Notes: generated by a model not told the origin, from the letters alone. Counted from the first letter of the stretch, positions 9,407 through 19,278 are shown. The stretch: DNA of 64,000 nucleotides from Galbitalea sp. SE-J8 (GCF_030345695.1 NZ_JAUASV010000008.1:62001-126000), one strand, 5' to 3'. Numbers and translations are program-made.

Positions 9407-10989
9407 GCGGCGCCGGCGTCCTCGGTGGTCTCGATGCGCGGGAAGAGCGCCTCGAGCTTCGTGATCGCGGTGCCGGGCCGCAGCACGCCCCACTCGCCGG
9501 CGGAACGGATGCGCTGGTCGCCGAGCGCGGCCTCCTGGCCGAGCGCGGTCCACAGCTTCGCGGTCGCCAGCGGGACCACGGGGCTCAGCAGCACGGCGAG
9601 CGCGCGCAGCCCCTCGGCGGCCGTGTAGAGCACGGTCGCGAGGCGCTCGCGCTTCGCGTCGTCCTTCGCGAGCACCCACGGCTCCTGCGTGGTGATGTAC
9701 CCGTTGAGGTCGTCGACGATGGTCCAGATCGCGGCGATCGACTCGTGGATGGCGAAACGCTCGATCGCGACGTCGGCGTCCTCCGCCGCGGTCGCGACCG
9801 TGCGCTGGATCGCGAGGTCGGCATCCGTGTACTCGCTCGGGCCCGGCAGCACGCCGTCGAAATAGCGGCCGATCATCGCGGTGACGCGGCTCGCGAGGTT
9901 GCCGAAGCCGTTCGCGAGCTCGGCCTGGTAGCGGGCGGAGAGGTCCTCCCACGAGAAGGAGCCGTCCTGGCCGAACGAGATCGCGCGCATGAAGTAGTAG
10001 CGGAACGCGTCCGACCCGAACGTGTCGGTGATCTGGTGCGGCGCGATGCCCGTGAGCTTCGACTTCGACATCTTCTCGCCGCCGACGAGCAGCCAGCCGT
10101 GGCCGAACACGCGGCGCGGCACCGGCAGGCCCGCGGCCATGAGCATGGCGGGCCAGATCACGGCGTGGAAGCGGGCGATGTCCTTGCCGACGATGTGCAC
10201 GGCCGGCCAGCGGCGGGCGAACTGGGCGGCATCCGACCCGTAGCCCGCGGCGGTCGCGTAATTGAGCAGCGCGTCGAACCACACGTACAGCACGTGGCGC
10301 TCGTCCCACGGGATCTGGATGCCCCAGTCGAAGCTCGAGCGCGAGATCGACAGATCCTGCAGACCCTGCTTGACGAACTGGATGATCTCGTTGCGCACGC
10401 TCTCCGGCTGGATGAAGTCGGGCTGCGACTCGTAGAGGTCGAGCAGCTTCTGCTCGAACTGGCTCATCCGGAAGAAGTAGTTCGTCTCCTGCAGCACCTC
10501 GATCGGGCGGCCGTGGATCTTGCAGACCAGCTGCCCGGCGAAGTCGCCGTCGGGCGTCTCGAGCAGGTCGTCGAGCTGCTTGTACTCCTCGCAGCCGACG
10601 CAGTAGTAGCCCTCGTACTCGCCCGAGTAGATGAAGCCGTCGTCGTAGAGCTTGTTCAGGAAGACGAGCACGCCGTTCTCGTGACGCGCGTCGGTGGTGC
10701 GGATGAAGTCGTCGTTGGCGATGCCGACGGTCTCGAGCAGCGGGATCCAGGCGTCGGCGACGAGCTTGTCGGCCCACTCCTTCGGGGTCGTGTCGTTCGC
10801 GACCGCGGTACGCAGGATCTTCTGGCCGTGCTCGTCCGTGCCGGTCAGCAGCCAGGTGTCGTCGCCGGCCTGACGGTGCCAGCGCGCGAGCACGTCCGCC
10901 GCGACCTCCGTGTACGCGTGGCCGATGTGCGGCACATCGTTGACGTAGAAGATCGGCGTCGTGATGTAGAAGGGATCTCCCGCGGGCAT
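9403..10989 (-). CDS. metG: Methionyl-tRNA synthetase
   Basis: A 528-residue class I aminoacyl-tRNA synthetase that charges tRNA-Met. The HIGH motif appears as PHIGHAYTE near residue 20, the KMSKS loop as GGEKMSKSKLTG, and a CVGCEEY segment fits the zinc knuckle of the connective peptide. The dimerising C-terminal domain is absent, as in many actinobacterial enzymes. The frame extends upstream to 11298, but family alignment (PFYITTPIFYVND at the N-terminus) fixes the ATG at 10989. It is the first gene of the tatD-rsmA-ispE cluster. Confidence 0.97.
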   Translation of the reverse strand: MPAGDPFYITTPIFYVNDVPHIGHAYTEVAADVLARWHRQAGDDTWLLTGTDEHGQKILRTAVANDTTPKEWADKLVADAWIPLLETVGIANDDFIRTTDARHENGVLVFLNKLYDDGFIYSGEYEGYYCVGCEEYKQLDDLLETPDGDFAGQLVCKIHGRPIEVLQETNYFFRMSQFEQKLLDLYESQPDFIQPESVRNEIIQFVKQGLQDLSISRSSFDWGIQIPWDERHVLYVWFDALLNYATAAGYGSDAAQFARRWPAVHIVGKDIARFHAVIWPAMLMAAGLPVPRRVFGHGWLLVGGEKMSKSKLTGIAPHQITDTFGSDAFRYYFMRAISFGQDGSFSWEDLSARYQAELANGFGNLASRVTAMIGRYFDGVLPGPSEYTDADLAIQRTVATAAEDADVAIERFAIHESIAAIWTIVDDLNGYITTQEPWVLAKDDAKRERLATVLYTAAEGLRALAVLLSPVVPLATAKLWTALGQEAALGDQRIRSAGEWGVLRPGTAITKLEALFPRIETTEDAGAA

Positions 10990-11019
10990 GCCTTCCAGTC
11001 TACGGAGCGACGGATGCTG

Positions 11020-11222
11020 TGACCGAGCCGGTGTGGCGGCCCGCGGCGGCGGACCGCTGGCGCAGGCTCGCGCCGGCCGGGGAGGCTCGCGCCGGCCGAG
11101 GAGGCCGCCCGCTGGCTGAGGAGGCTCGCGCTGGCCGGGGAGACTCCCGCTGGCTGAGGACGCGGGCCTGCTGGCTGAGGAGCGAGCGAGCGCAGCGAGC
11201 CCGCGTCTCGAAGCCCCGCCCG
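11020..11222. repeat. Degenerate GGCTGAGGAG repeats with the Microbacteriaceae intergenic motif
   Basis: Upstream of metG, units of about 25 bases built on GCTGGCTGAGGAG and CTCGCGCCGGCCGGGGAGG recur with decay. They end in GCTGGCTGAGGAGCGAGCGA followed by GCGCAGCGAGC and TCTCGAAGCC. This composite motif is a familiar dispersed intergenic repeat in Microbacteriaceae genomes and recurs in this window at about 37440-37530, 44630 and 44985. It lies at the left edge of the accessory island. Confidence 0.6.
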
Positions 11223-11291
11223 GATCACCCCACGACTCGAGCGTCGACCGGAGCGGGTCGCCCCTCCCCACTACACATTCGGCGACGGGCG

Positions 11292-11578
11292 TCACCATCC
11301 GCGTCCTGCGACGATCTCGTCGTGGGTCAGCGGCTGGAGGCGCGGCTCGCGCGGCTGTCGGGGATGGTCGGGGTCCCAGATCTGGATGGCTCCAGCGACA
11401 TCGCGGCCGTACCGGGCCAGCATGCCGATCGTGCCGTAGGGGTCCGGGCGCACCAAGCGGGCGAGCTCGGAGTTCCGACGCGCTGTCCGTGCAGTTCGTC
11501 GATGAGATCGGACATGGTCAGACCCGCCTTGGCCGGCCCGCTGAGTGTCACTCGCAATGGGGCCGTGCGGGTAAACCG
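11292..11578 (-). pseudogene. Decayed HipA-like toxin-kinase N-terminal fragment
   Basis: Two minus-strand frames together resemble the N-terminal region of HipA Ser/Thr kinases. The upstream piece reads PLRVTLSGPAKAGLTMSDLI (about 11560-11495), like the PLSLSLP...ITSD stretch of HipA. A shifted frame then reads NSELARLVRPDPYG, GTIGMLARYGRDVAGAIQIW and LQPLTHDEIVA before a TGA at 11292-11294, like the GRDCAGAL segment. A frameshift is needed near 11475-11485, the kinase domain is absent, and the true N-terminus was not found. This is recognition by motif similarity only, and moderate confidence is deserved. It lies just upstream of the cas operon, divergent from cas3. Confidence 0.5.
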
Positions 11579-11659
11579 TCAGAGTTGTACGTTTGATTTA
11601 TCGTCGCTCAACCAGCAATCTCAGACTCGGTCGCCGCGCTCGGCCGACGCGCAGCCGCC

Positions 11660-14458
11660 ATGTGGGCAAAATACGCGCGCGAGGCGAACGATGCGAGTCT
11701 CCCGCTCGCCGTGCACATGGCAGACAGCGGAGGCGTCGCCGAGAGGCTCTGGGATCACTGGCTCTCCCCGCACCTGCGCGGCCTTGTCGCCGAGGCGATC
11801 GGCGATCCGGAGGACGCGCGAACCGTCGTGATCTGGCTCGCAGCCGTGCACGACATCGGCAAAGCAAGCCCGGCGTTCGTCAGCCAGGTGCCTCTCCTCA
11901 AGGAGCGCATCCGCACAGCCGGACTGACCTTCCCCGACCCCGTCGATTCGCGGCGAGCACCGCACTCGATCGTCAGTCACCTCGTGCTCGAGCGCTGGCT
12001 CGTAGCGCGCGGCTGGAACCCCACGACGGCGACCAGCTACGCGATCGTCCCCGGCGGCCACCACGGTGCCCCGCCGGACGATCACGCGCTGCAGGAGGTC
12101 GCACTCCGCACGGACCACGTCGGGGAAGGACCATGGGTGGTCGCCCAGGACGAGTTGCTCGACTTCGCCACGGAGATAACGGATGCCGCGCGCGCACTCG
12201 ATCGCGCGCGCGACCGTCCACTGCCGAAGACGGTTCAGATGATCGTCACGGGCCTCGTGATCATGGCGGACTGGATTGCGAGCTCCGCCGATCATTTCCC
12301 CCTCGCACCGGACAATCACCAGCTTGACAACCGCGTCGATGCGGCATGGCAGCGCCTCGGTCTCGTCGCGCCGTGGACGCCCACCGAGCCGGCGGGTGAT
12401 GCGGACGAACTGTTCCACGCGCGATTCGATCTCCCACACGGAGTGACGCTCCGTCCCGTGCAGCGCGCAGCGATCGAACTCGCGCGCTCGGGAGATCCGC
12501 ACCGTCTGCTCATCGTGGAAGCTCCGATGGGCGAGGGCAAGACCGAGCTCGCTCTCCTCGTCGCGGAGATCCTCGCCGCACGCGCCGGATGCGGTGGCGT
12601 GGGCGTCGCGCTACCGACGATGGCGACGAGCGACGGGATGTTCGGCCGCGTGCGCGACTGGCTGGGCCGCGCGAGCGATGGTATCCAGACCAGCCACCTC
12701 GCTCACGGCAAGGCCTTCCTGAACGACGACTTCCGCGGGCTCGTGCACCTCGGGGACGTCATCGACCTGTACGACGACCCGGCGGTCATGACGCGCGGTG
12801 ACGGGACCACTCGGGGTCTCGTGACGCACGCCTGGATGAGCGGTCGCAAGAAGGGCGCCCTCGCGAGCATCCTCGTGGGCACCATCGACCAGGACCTCTT
12901 CGGAGCCCTCAAGGTGAAGCACGTCGCCCTGCGTCAGCTCGCGCTCGCGTCCAAGGTCGTGGTCATCGACGAGGTCCACGCCAGCGACAGCTACATGCTC
13001 GAATACGCCCATCGCCTGGTCGCATGGCTCGGCGCATATCGTGTGCCGACGATCCTGCTCTCTGCGACGCTCGACCCGGCTCTGCGGGAGAGCCTCGCGG
13101 CCGCTTATGCTGGCACACCGCCGGGCCGGAACGGCAGGCGAGCGACCGTTCGGTTCCCCGAGATGCTCGAGGAGGCCGCCTATCCCCTGATCACGTCCGT
13201 GACCGCGAACGGGGTGCCACAGGTCGTGAGGCCCGCTGCCTCCGGCCGCTCCTCGGTCATGCAGGTCGAGGCCGTCCAGGATGACGACGACACGCTCGTC
13301 ACGCTTCTCACCGAGGCGCTCGAGCGTGGCGGGAGCGCCGCCGTCATCCGCAACACCGTCCGTCGCGCGCAGGACACGGCCCGGATGCTGCGCGAGCGCA
13401 TGCCGCACGCCGATGTCGAGATCGTGCACGCCCGGCTCGTCGCGGCGCACCGGATGCGCCGAGAGGCAGCACTCCGGACACGCCTCGGACCCGGTCGCCC
13501 CACCCGCGCGGACGACGAGCGACCGTTCATCGTCGTCGGCACCCAGGTGCTCGAGCAGAGTCTCGACATCGACGTCGACCTCATGGTGAGCGACCTCGCG
13601 CCCATCGATCTGATCTTGCAGCGCGTCGGACGCCTGCACCGCCACGATAGGGACGATCGCCCGACGGCGGTCACCGCACCGCGGCTTGTCGTGACGGGAG
13701 TGGACTGGTCGACCAGCCCACCGACGCTCGTGGCCGGCGTCGACACGATCTACGAGTCGGCGGCGACGCTCGCGAGCCTCGCAGGCCTCGCCCCCCACCT
13801 CGCTGGCCGGCCGCTCACGCTGCCGGACGACGTCCCCGGCCTCGTCGCGACCGCGGCGAGCGCCGCGCCGCCCATGCCGGCGGACTGGGTCAGCGCCTGG
13901 GTCGAGGCGGATGCGGCGACGCGACGCGCACGCGCCGATCAACGACGTCGGGCCGGCACATACCTTCTACCCGCCCCCTCGGCACCGACGCGGACGCTCG
14001 TCGGACTCCTCGCCGCTGGCGTCGGTCGACTCGACGAGGACTCCGTCCTCGGTCAGCAGCAGGTCCGCGACAGCGACGCGAGCATCGAGGTCATCGTGCT
14101 GCGCCGGGTCGACGGCGAGCTACGAATGCTCGACGACCTCGAGCAGTACGGCGACGCGCGCGTGCCCGAGCACGACGAGCCCGCTTTCTCCCTCGCGCTC
14201 GCGCTCGCGGGATGCACGATCCGACTGCCCCCGCGATTCAGTCGGTCGTGGGCGATCGAGCGCACGATCAACGCGCTCGAGAAGACCGTGTACCCGGGCT
14301 GGCAGAGGTCACGCTTCCTCGCAGGGCAACTCGTGCTCGAACTCGACGAGCGCCTGTGCGGCGAGATCGACGGCATACCGATCCGCTACGACGCCGATCT
14401 GGGGCTACTCGTCGGCACCGCCGCCGAGCCCGAGCGAATGTCTGGGGCTTGCGATTGA
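11660..14458 (+). CDS. cas3: Type I-E CRISPR helicase-nuclease Cas3
   Basis: 932 residues joining an N-terminal HD nuclease to an SF2 helicase. HD residues are visible at His19 and in AAVHDIGKASPAF (His-Asp at 64-65), with further His in GGHHGAP. Helicase motifs: Walker A APMGEGKTELAL (GEGKT 291-295), DEVH at 437-440, the SATLD motif, and the late SDLAPIDLILQRVGRLHRH. Cas3 is recruited by Cascade to degrade target DNA processively. The ATG at 11660 is used; no strong ribosome site is visible. An AT-rich patch with TTGTAC at 11585-11590 is the best promoter candidate. The gene is less GC-saturated than the flanking housekeeping genes, which suggests transfer. Confidence 0.95.
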   Translation: MWAKYAREANDASLPLAVHMADSGGVAERLWDHWLSPHLRGLVAEAIGDPEDARTVVIWLAAVHDIGKASPAFVSQVPLLKERIRTAGLTFPDPVDSRRAPHSIVSHLVLERWLVARGWNPTTATSYAIVPGGHHGAPPDDHALQEVALRTDHVGEGPWVVAQDELLDFATEITDAARALDRARDRPLPKTVQMIVTGLVIMADWIASSADHFPLAPDNHQLDNRVDAAWQRLGLVAPWTPTEPAGDADELFHARFDLPHGVTLRPVQRAAIELARSGDPHRLLIVEAPMGEGKTELALLVAEILAARAGCGGVGVALPTMATSDGMFGRVRDWLGRASDGIQTSHLAHGKAFLNDDFRGLVHLGDVIDLYDDPAVMTRGDGTTRGLVTHAWMSGRKKGALASILVGTIDQDLFGALKVKHVALRQLALASKVVVIDEVHASDSYMLEYAHRLVAWLGAYRVPTILLSATLDPALRESLAAAYAGTPPGRNGRRATVRFPEMLEEAAYPLITSVTANGVPQVVRPAASGRSSVMQVEAVQDDDDTLVTLLTEALERGGSAAVIRNTVRRAQDTARMLRERMPHADVEIVHARLVAAHRMRREAALRTRLGPGRPTRADDERPFIVVGTQVLEQSLDIDVDLMVSDLAPIDLILQRVGRLHRHDRDDRPTAVTAPRLVVTGVDWSTSPPTLVAGVDTIYESAATLASLAGLAPHLAGRPLTLPDDVPGLVATAASAAPPMPADWVSAWVEADAATRRARADQRRRAGTYLLPAPSAPTRTLVGLLAAGVGRLDEDSVLGQQQVRDSDASIEVIVLRRVDGELRMLDDLEQYGDARVPEHDEPAFSLALALAGCTIRLPPRFSRSWAIERTINALEKTVYPGWQRSRFLAGQLVLELDERLCGEIDGIPIRYDADLGLLVGTAAEPERMSGACD

Positions 14459-14480
14459 CTCAGCGAACAGGGGGTGCCGC

Positions 14481-16124
14481 ATGACCACTTATTCATTGAT
14501 CGACGAGCCGTGGATTCCGGTGGCCACGCGCGACGGCGCGACCGCGGAGCTCTCGCTCGCGGATGTCTTCCGGCGCGCGGACGACATCCGGGGCCTCGCC
14601 ACGGAGCTGCCGACCGTCGATTTCGCGATCCTGCGCGTGCTGCTCGCGATCCTCGAGCGCGCGCTCGGCGAGTTCGACGACCCGATCAGCACCTGGGCGT
14701 CGTTGCGACGCGACGGGTTGCCGACCCAGCGCGTCCTCGACTACCTCGAGCACTGGCGGCACCGCTTCGACCTGCTCGACGACGCGGCTCCCTTCTTTCA
14801 GACGGCCAACTTGACCACGGGCAAGCCGGATGCAGATGCCACGCTCGATCGGCTGCTGCCGGATGCATCGGGCGGGGGCCTGTTCAGCATGCGGCGCGGT
14901 GCCGGCGTCGCCCGGATCTCGTTCGCTGAGGCAGCGCGATTCGTGCTGCACTCACACAGCTATGGGCTGGCCGGTATTCATGGCAGTGCTCTGGGCGATC
15001 CTCGGGCAAAAGGCGGCAAGGTGTATCCGCTCGGAACGGGCGGCGCTGGATCGCTCGGCGGGGTGGTCATCGAAGGCGAGACGCTCGCTGAGACACTCGT
15101 ACTCAATCTGGTGCTCGGCGACCGCGAGGGTTATCCGCTCGATCCCGACGATGAACCCGCGTGGGAGCGGAGCCCGCTCGGACCTGCCGAAGAAGGCCGC
15201 TCCTCCCCCGCTCCGCGTGGACCCGCCGAGTTCTACACCTGGCAGTCGCGTCGCATCCGCCTCGTGTACGACGAGTCCGGGGCGAGCGGGGCAGTCGTCT
15301 GCTACGGCGATCGTCCGCCGCTGCAGAACGGCCAGTCCTACGAGTTCATGACCGCGTGGCGCCGCAGCGAGGCCTATTCGAAACAGCAGGGCACAGTCGT
15401 GAAGCTGCCCGTGCGGCATCGTCCCGATCGGGCCGCATGGCGAGGGCTGGGCTCTCTGCTGCCGCACATCGAAGCCGCCCGAGAAGACACGGACGCACCA
15501 CGTACCCTCACCTGGCTCGCCGAGATGCGCGCCGCGGGCGCGCTGACCGACGACGCGATCGTGCGCACCCGCACGATCGGTATTGAGTACGGCACCCAGG
15601 ACTCGGTGATCGTCGACGTACTCGCCGATCGCGTCGACATCCGCCTCTCCATGCTGGGCCGCGATGCTGCGACGGTCGCACAGAAGGCGATCGACATGGC
15701 GGCCGCCGCCGAGCTCGGGGTGCGCGCGCTCGGCGACCTCGCGAGGAATCTCGAACTGGCAGCCGGAGGCTCGAGCGACGGCGCCAGGGATCGATCGACG
15801 GAGCTCGCCTACGACGCCCTCGACCAGCCGTACCGGGCATGGCTGCGCGAGTTGAACGCCGACACGGACCGGGACACGGCGACGCGAGCGTGGGTCGACG
15901 CCGCGCGAACGATCCTCCTCGCCCACGCCGACAATCTCGTCGAGGCGGCGGGCGCACCCGCCTGGCGCGGCCGGGACGTGAAGGGTCTCGGTGGCACCGA
16001 GCGACTCGTGAACGCCGCGATCGCGCACCGCTGGTTCCTCGGTGGGCTCGCGAAGGCGCTCCCGCGCGCACAGAACGCTCATGACGACCGGATCGACGAG
16101 CAGATGGAAGAGGCCACAGCATGA
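14481..16124 (+). CDS. casA: Type I-E Cascade large subunit Cse1/CasA
   Basis: 547 residues beginning MTTYSLIDEPWIPV, the usual Cse1 N-terminus. It carries the LPTVDFAILRVLLAIL region, the FFQTANL segment and the GGAGSLGG loop region of the family, and a helical C-terminal bundle. Cse1 recognises the PAM and recruits Cas3 to the Cascade complex. The ATG at 14481 lies 22 bases after the cas3 stop, with AGGGGGTG upstream as a ribosome site. Its stop overlaps the cse2 start by four bases (ATGA). Confidence 0.94.
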   Translation: MTTYSLIDEPWIPVATRDGATAELSLADVFRRADDIRGLATELPTVDFAILRVLLAILERALGEFDDPISTWASLRRDGLPTQRVLDYLEHWRHRFDLLDDAAPFFQTANLTTGKPDADATLDRLLPDASGGGLFSMRRGAGVARISFAEAARFVLHSHSYGLAGIHGSALGDPRAKGGKVYPLGTGGAGSLGGVVIEGETLAETLVLNLVLGDREGYPLDPDDEPAWERSPLGPAEEGRSSPAPRGPAEFYTWQSRRIRLVYDESGASGAVVCYGDRPPLQNGQSYEFMTAWRRSEAYSKQQGTVVKLPVRHRPDRAAWRGLGSLLPHIEAAREDTDAPRTLTWLAEMRAAGALTDDAIVRTRTIGIEYGTQDSVIVDVLADRVDIRLSMLGRDAATVAQKAIDMAAAAELGVRALGDLARNLELAAGGSSDGARDRSTELAYDALDQPYRAWLRELNADTDRDTATRAWVDAARTILLAHADNLVEAAGAPAWRGRDVKGLGGTERLVNAAIAHRWFLGGLAKALPRAQNAHDDRIDEQMEEATA

Positions 16125-16783
16125 CGGATGACACTCCCTCGCCCGCGAGTGGACCGTATGCGGACCTGATCGACTTCGTGTGGCGGCGCGTCGGCGCCCT
16201 CCACCGAGGTCTGGCCCACTCTTCGACGGGTGCTGCCGCCGATCTCGCGCATCTGCGCACCTCGGTCGGCAGTGACGCCGCGAGTGACCCGCGGGTCTGG
16301 CGGATTGTGTATACCGACTTTCCCCCCGCGTTCCTGGGTCGGGGCGACGCTGCATCACCCGCCGAAAGCGCGGTGCACGCGACGCTCGGGCTCTTCGCCG
16401 TGCATCAGCAAAGTCGCAGCGAGTCCATGCACCGACGCGGCGTCGGTTTCGGCCGTGCGGCACAACGCCTCGCCACGGACTCGGGCAGTGACGCTGCCGT
16501 CCGTCGACGATTCGAGGCGGTCGCGACCGCCGTCGACCTACGCGAGGTGCTCCACCATGCTCGGGGACTCGTGACGCAGATGAGCGCGCGCCGCATCCCG
16601 CTCGATTACGGCCTCCTCGCGAGCGACCTGATCCAGCTGCAGAACCCCGAACGCCGGAGTGCCGTGCTTCGGCGATGGGGTCGCGAGTACTACACCCGAC
16701 CCGACCCCACGACCCCGACCGATGAACACAGCAGCACCACGACGAGCGCCGACACGAGCCTCGAGAACGGAACCGACCAGTGA
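16121..16783 (+). CDS. casB: Type I-E Cascade small subunit Cse2/CasB
   Basis: 220 residues, mostly alpha-helical. It is recognised by position between cse1 and cas7 and by Cse2-like segments such as DLAHLRTS, FGRAAQRLA and LDYGLLASDLIQLQNPERRS near the C-terminus. Two Cse2 copies normally form the belly of Cascade and hold the displaced strand. The last 30 residues are a Thr/Ser-rich acidic tail of low complexity. Start and stop each overlap a neighbour by four bases, so it is translationally coupled to cse1 and cas7. Confidence 0.92.
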   Translation: MTDDTPSPASGPYADLIDFVWRRVGALHRGLAHSSTGAAADLAHLRTSVGSDAASDPRVWRIVYTDFPPAFLGRGDAASPAESAVHATLGLFAVHQQSRSESMHRRGVGFGRAAQRLATDSGSDAAVRRRFEAVATAVDLREVLHHARGLVTQMSARRIPLDYGLLASDLIQLQNPERRSAVLRRWGREYYTRPDPTTPTDEHSSTTTSADTSLENGTDQ

Positions 16784-17883
16784 GCCCGACTTTCATCGAT
16801 CTGCACGTGCTGCAGACCGTCCCGCCGAGCAACATCAACCGTGACGACACGGGGAGCCCGAAGAGCGCCGTGTACGGCGGTGTCACTCGCGCCCGCATCT
16901 CGAGCCAGGCGCAGAAGAAGGCAGCGCGAGATGCGTTCCCGAAGTTGATCGACGCTTCGAAGCTCGGCGTGCGCACCAAGCGCGTCGTCGAGCTCGTAGC
17001 CGCCGAGATCGAACGGCAGCGACCCGCTCTCAGCGAGAGCGCCGCCGAACTGGCGTGGGCCGTGCTCGACGCAGCGGGCATCAAGCTCACGAAGCCGAAG
17101 AAGGGTGAGGACCAGCTCAGCGAGAGCGGCTACCTACTCTTCCTGAGCCGAGCCCAGGTTGCGCGGCTCGCGACACTCGCGATCGAGTCCGATGGCGCGA
17201 TCGACAAGAAGACCGCCAAGGCCGCCGCCGACACCGCCCACAGTGTCGATGTTGCCCTCTTCGGGCGGATGGTCGCCGACGCGACCGATCTCTCCGTGGA
17301 TGCGACCGTGCAGGTGGCTCACGCGATCAGCGTGCACGCCGTCGAGAACGAGTTCGACTACTTCACCGCCGTCGACGATCTCAAGGGCGACGACGAGGAT
17401 GCGGGCGCCGCCATGATCGGCACCGTCGAGTTCAATTCGTCCACGTTGTACCGCTACGCGACCATCAACGCGACCGCTCTGCGCTCGACTCTCGACCCGG
17501 ATGACGCGGCCCCGACCGTCGAGGCCGTGCGCGCCTTCATCCGTGCGTTCGTCACGAGCATGCCGACCGGAAAGCAGAACACCTTCGCGAACCGCACGCT
17601 GCCCGACGTCGTCGTCGCGCTCGTGCGCAGCGACCAGCCGGTGAACTTCTCGGGCGCGTTCGAAGAGGCCGTCACTGCGACGTCGGCGCGCGGGCGACTC
17701 GCCGAGGCGTCGGCACGTCTCGCCGACTACGCGGCCGAAATCAGCCGCGCCTACGGACCCGGAGCGACCTCCTCCTTTGTCGTGCGCGTCGGCGAGGCGA
17801 CGGGCGGCGTCTCGGCGATCGGCGAAGAGGTGACCTTCGACGAACTCGTGCAGCGGGTCGGCGACCACGTCGCGGGAGTCTGA
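16780..17883 (+). CDS. casC: Type I-E Cascade backbone subunit Cas7e/CasC
   Basis: 367 residues beginning MSPTFIDLHVLQTVPPSNIN, followed by SPKSAVYGGVTRARISSQAQ, a hallmark Cas7e stretch that contacts crRNA. Six copies normally polymerise along the spacer. The start is GTG, overlapping the cse2 stop by four bases. The conserved HAISVHAVENEFDYFTAVDD segment is present, so no truncation is apparent. Confidence 0.95.
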   Translation: MSPTFIDLHVLQTVPPSNINRDDTGSPKSAVYGGVTRARISSQAQKKAARDAFPKLIDASKLGVRTKRVVELVAAEIERQRPALSESAAELAWAVLDAAGIKLTKPKKGEDQLSESGYLLFLSRAQVARLATLAIESDGAIDKKTAKAAADTAHSVDVALFGRMVADATDLSVDATVQVAHAISVHAVENEFDYFTAVDDLKGDDEDAGAAMIGTVEFNSSTLYRYATINATALRSTLDPDDAAPTVEAVRAFIRAFVTSMPTGKQNTFANRTLPDVVVALVRSDQPVNFSGAFEEAVTATSARGRLAEASARLADYAAEISRAYGPGATSSFVVRVGEATGGVSAIGEEVTFDELVQRVGDHVAGV

Positions 17884-17884
17884 G

Positions 17885-18610
17885 GTGGGCGTCCTCCTGC
17901 TGCGGCTCGCGGGCCCTCTGCAGTCCTGGGGCGACGCGAGCCGGTTCTCCCGCCGCCAGACGCGTCACGAGCCCACCAAGAGCGGGATCGTCGGGCTCAT
18001 CGCGGCGGCGCAGGGGCGGCGGCGCAGCGACCCGATCGAGGATCTCGTCGCACTGCGTTTCGGCGTGCGCGCGGACCAGCCGGGGCGACTCGTGCGCGAC
18101 TTCCACACTGCGCGCGCGCCCGGTGACGCGAACTCCAAGCTCTCCTACCGGTTCTACCTGGGCGATGCGTGCTTTCTCGCCGGCATCGAGGGCGACCGAT
18201 CACTGCTCGAAGGAATCGCCGACGCCATCCGCGGTCCGGAGTTCCCGCTCTACCTTGGACGGCGTTCGTGCCCGCCGACCCACCCGATCGTGCATCGGAT
18301 CGTCGACGCGGGCCTCGATGAGACGCTGCGATCCGCCGAGTGGGTCGCGGCTCGTTGGCACCGCCGCAACACCCGGTCCGACTCCGTCGACCTCGAGATC
18401 GCGCGCGACGCGCACGCTGGAGAGAGCGGCGAGAGCGTCGCCGACGAGCCGCTGAGCTTCGCCGAGGAGCATCGGAACTACGGATGGCGCACAGTCGTGC
18501 GCGAGCACACGAGCGTTCTCAATCCCGACTTCCGCGCCCCCGCATCCGTCAACGCGAACCGGTCCACCCCACCCGAGCACGACCCCTTCGCAGCGGTGAG
18601 CGGCCGATGA
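17885..18610 (+). CDS. casD: Type I-E Cascade subunit Cas5e/CasD
   Basis: 241 residues starting MGVLLLRLAGPLQSWGDASR, the characteristic Cas5e N-terminus, with RHEPTKSGIVGLIAAAQG next. Cas5e caps the 5' handle of the crRNA. The C-terminal RNYGWRTVVREHTSVLNPD region is also typical. The start is GTG one base after the cas7 stop, and the stop overlaps the cas6e start by four bases. Confidence 0.94.
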   Translation: MGVLLLRLAGPLQSWGDASRFSRRQTRHEPTKSGIVGLIAAAQGRRRSDPIEDLVALRFGVRADQPGRLVRDFHTARAPGDANSKLSYRFYLGDACFLAGIEGDRSLLEGIADAIRGPEFPLYLGRRSCPPTHPIVHRIVDAGLDETLRSAEWVAARWHRRNTRSDSVDLEIARDAHAGESGESVADEPLSFAEEHRNYGWRTVVREHTSVLNPDFRAPASVNANRSTPPEHDPFAAVSGR

Positions 18611-19278
18611 GCTACCTCACGCGGATGCCGATCAACGCTGCCCGCCGCCAGGCGCGCCTGCTTCTCACGTCACGTCAGGCCATGCACGCGGCCGTGCTCT
18701 CGGGGTTCGCGCCGGGCAGCGGCTTCGAGGACGAGCGCGTGCTCTGGCGCGTCGACGCAGGAGCGGACCGCCGCACCACGTTGTACATCGTCAGCCCGGA
18801 ACGACCCGATCTCACCCACCTCGTCGAGCAGGCCGGATGGCCGACTACGAGCGCGTGGGAGACTCGGGAGTACGACGCCCTGCTCGCGCGACTCAACGAC
18901 GGTCAGCGCTGGCTGTTCCGCCTCGCGGCGAATCCCGTGCATACTGCTCGGCTCGACGACGGCCGCGTCAAGCGGCTCGGTCACGTAACCGTCGCGCAGC
19001 AGGAGACCTGGCTGCGCGATCGGGCCGGCACGTCGGGGTTCGAGGTGGTCGGCGACCCGAACGCGGACCTGCTCGTCAGTCGGCGCGAACGCGTGCGTTT
19101 CCGGCGAGGGGAGGCGACCGTCACGCTCGACGTCGCCCAGTTCGACGGTCAGCTCGTGGTCACGGATGCGGCAGCTTTGCGCCATGCGCTCGTCGCAGGC
19201 ATCGGCCGAGCGAAGGGGTACGGATGCGGCTTGCTGACGCTCGCGCCGCTGTCCGCCGCGGAACGGACAGGTGGCTAA
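18607..19278 (+). CDS. casE: Type I-E crRNA endoribonuclease Cas6e/CasE
   Basis: 223 residues starting MSYLTRMPINAARRQARLLL, with the active-site-region histidine in SRQAMHAAVLSGF and the glycine-rich loop GIGRAKGYGCGLLTLAPL at the C-terminus. Cas6e cuts repeat RNA and stays bound to the 3' hairpin. It overlaps the cas5 stop by four bases and the cas1 start by eight. It is apparently intact even though no repeats that it could cut are present nearby. Confidence 0.94.
   Translation: MSYLTRMPINAARRQARLLLTSRQAMHAAVLSGFAPGSGFEDERVLWRVDAGADRRTTLYIVSPERPDLTHLVEQAGWPTTSAWETREYDALLARLNDGQRWLFRLAANPVHTARLDDGRVKRLGHVTVAQQETWLRDRAGTSGFEVVGDPNADLLVSRRERVRFRRGEATVTLDVAQFDGQLVVTDAAALRHALVAGIGRAKGYGCGLLTLAPLSAAERTGG

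Noticed and set aside
10990-11298. N-terminal extension of methionyl-tRNA synthetase
   Set aside because: The extension is translated repeat sequence. The family N-terminus matches the ATG at 10989.
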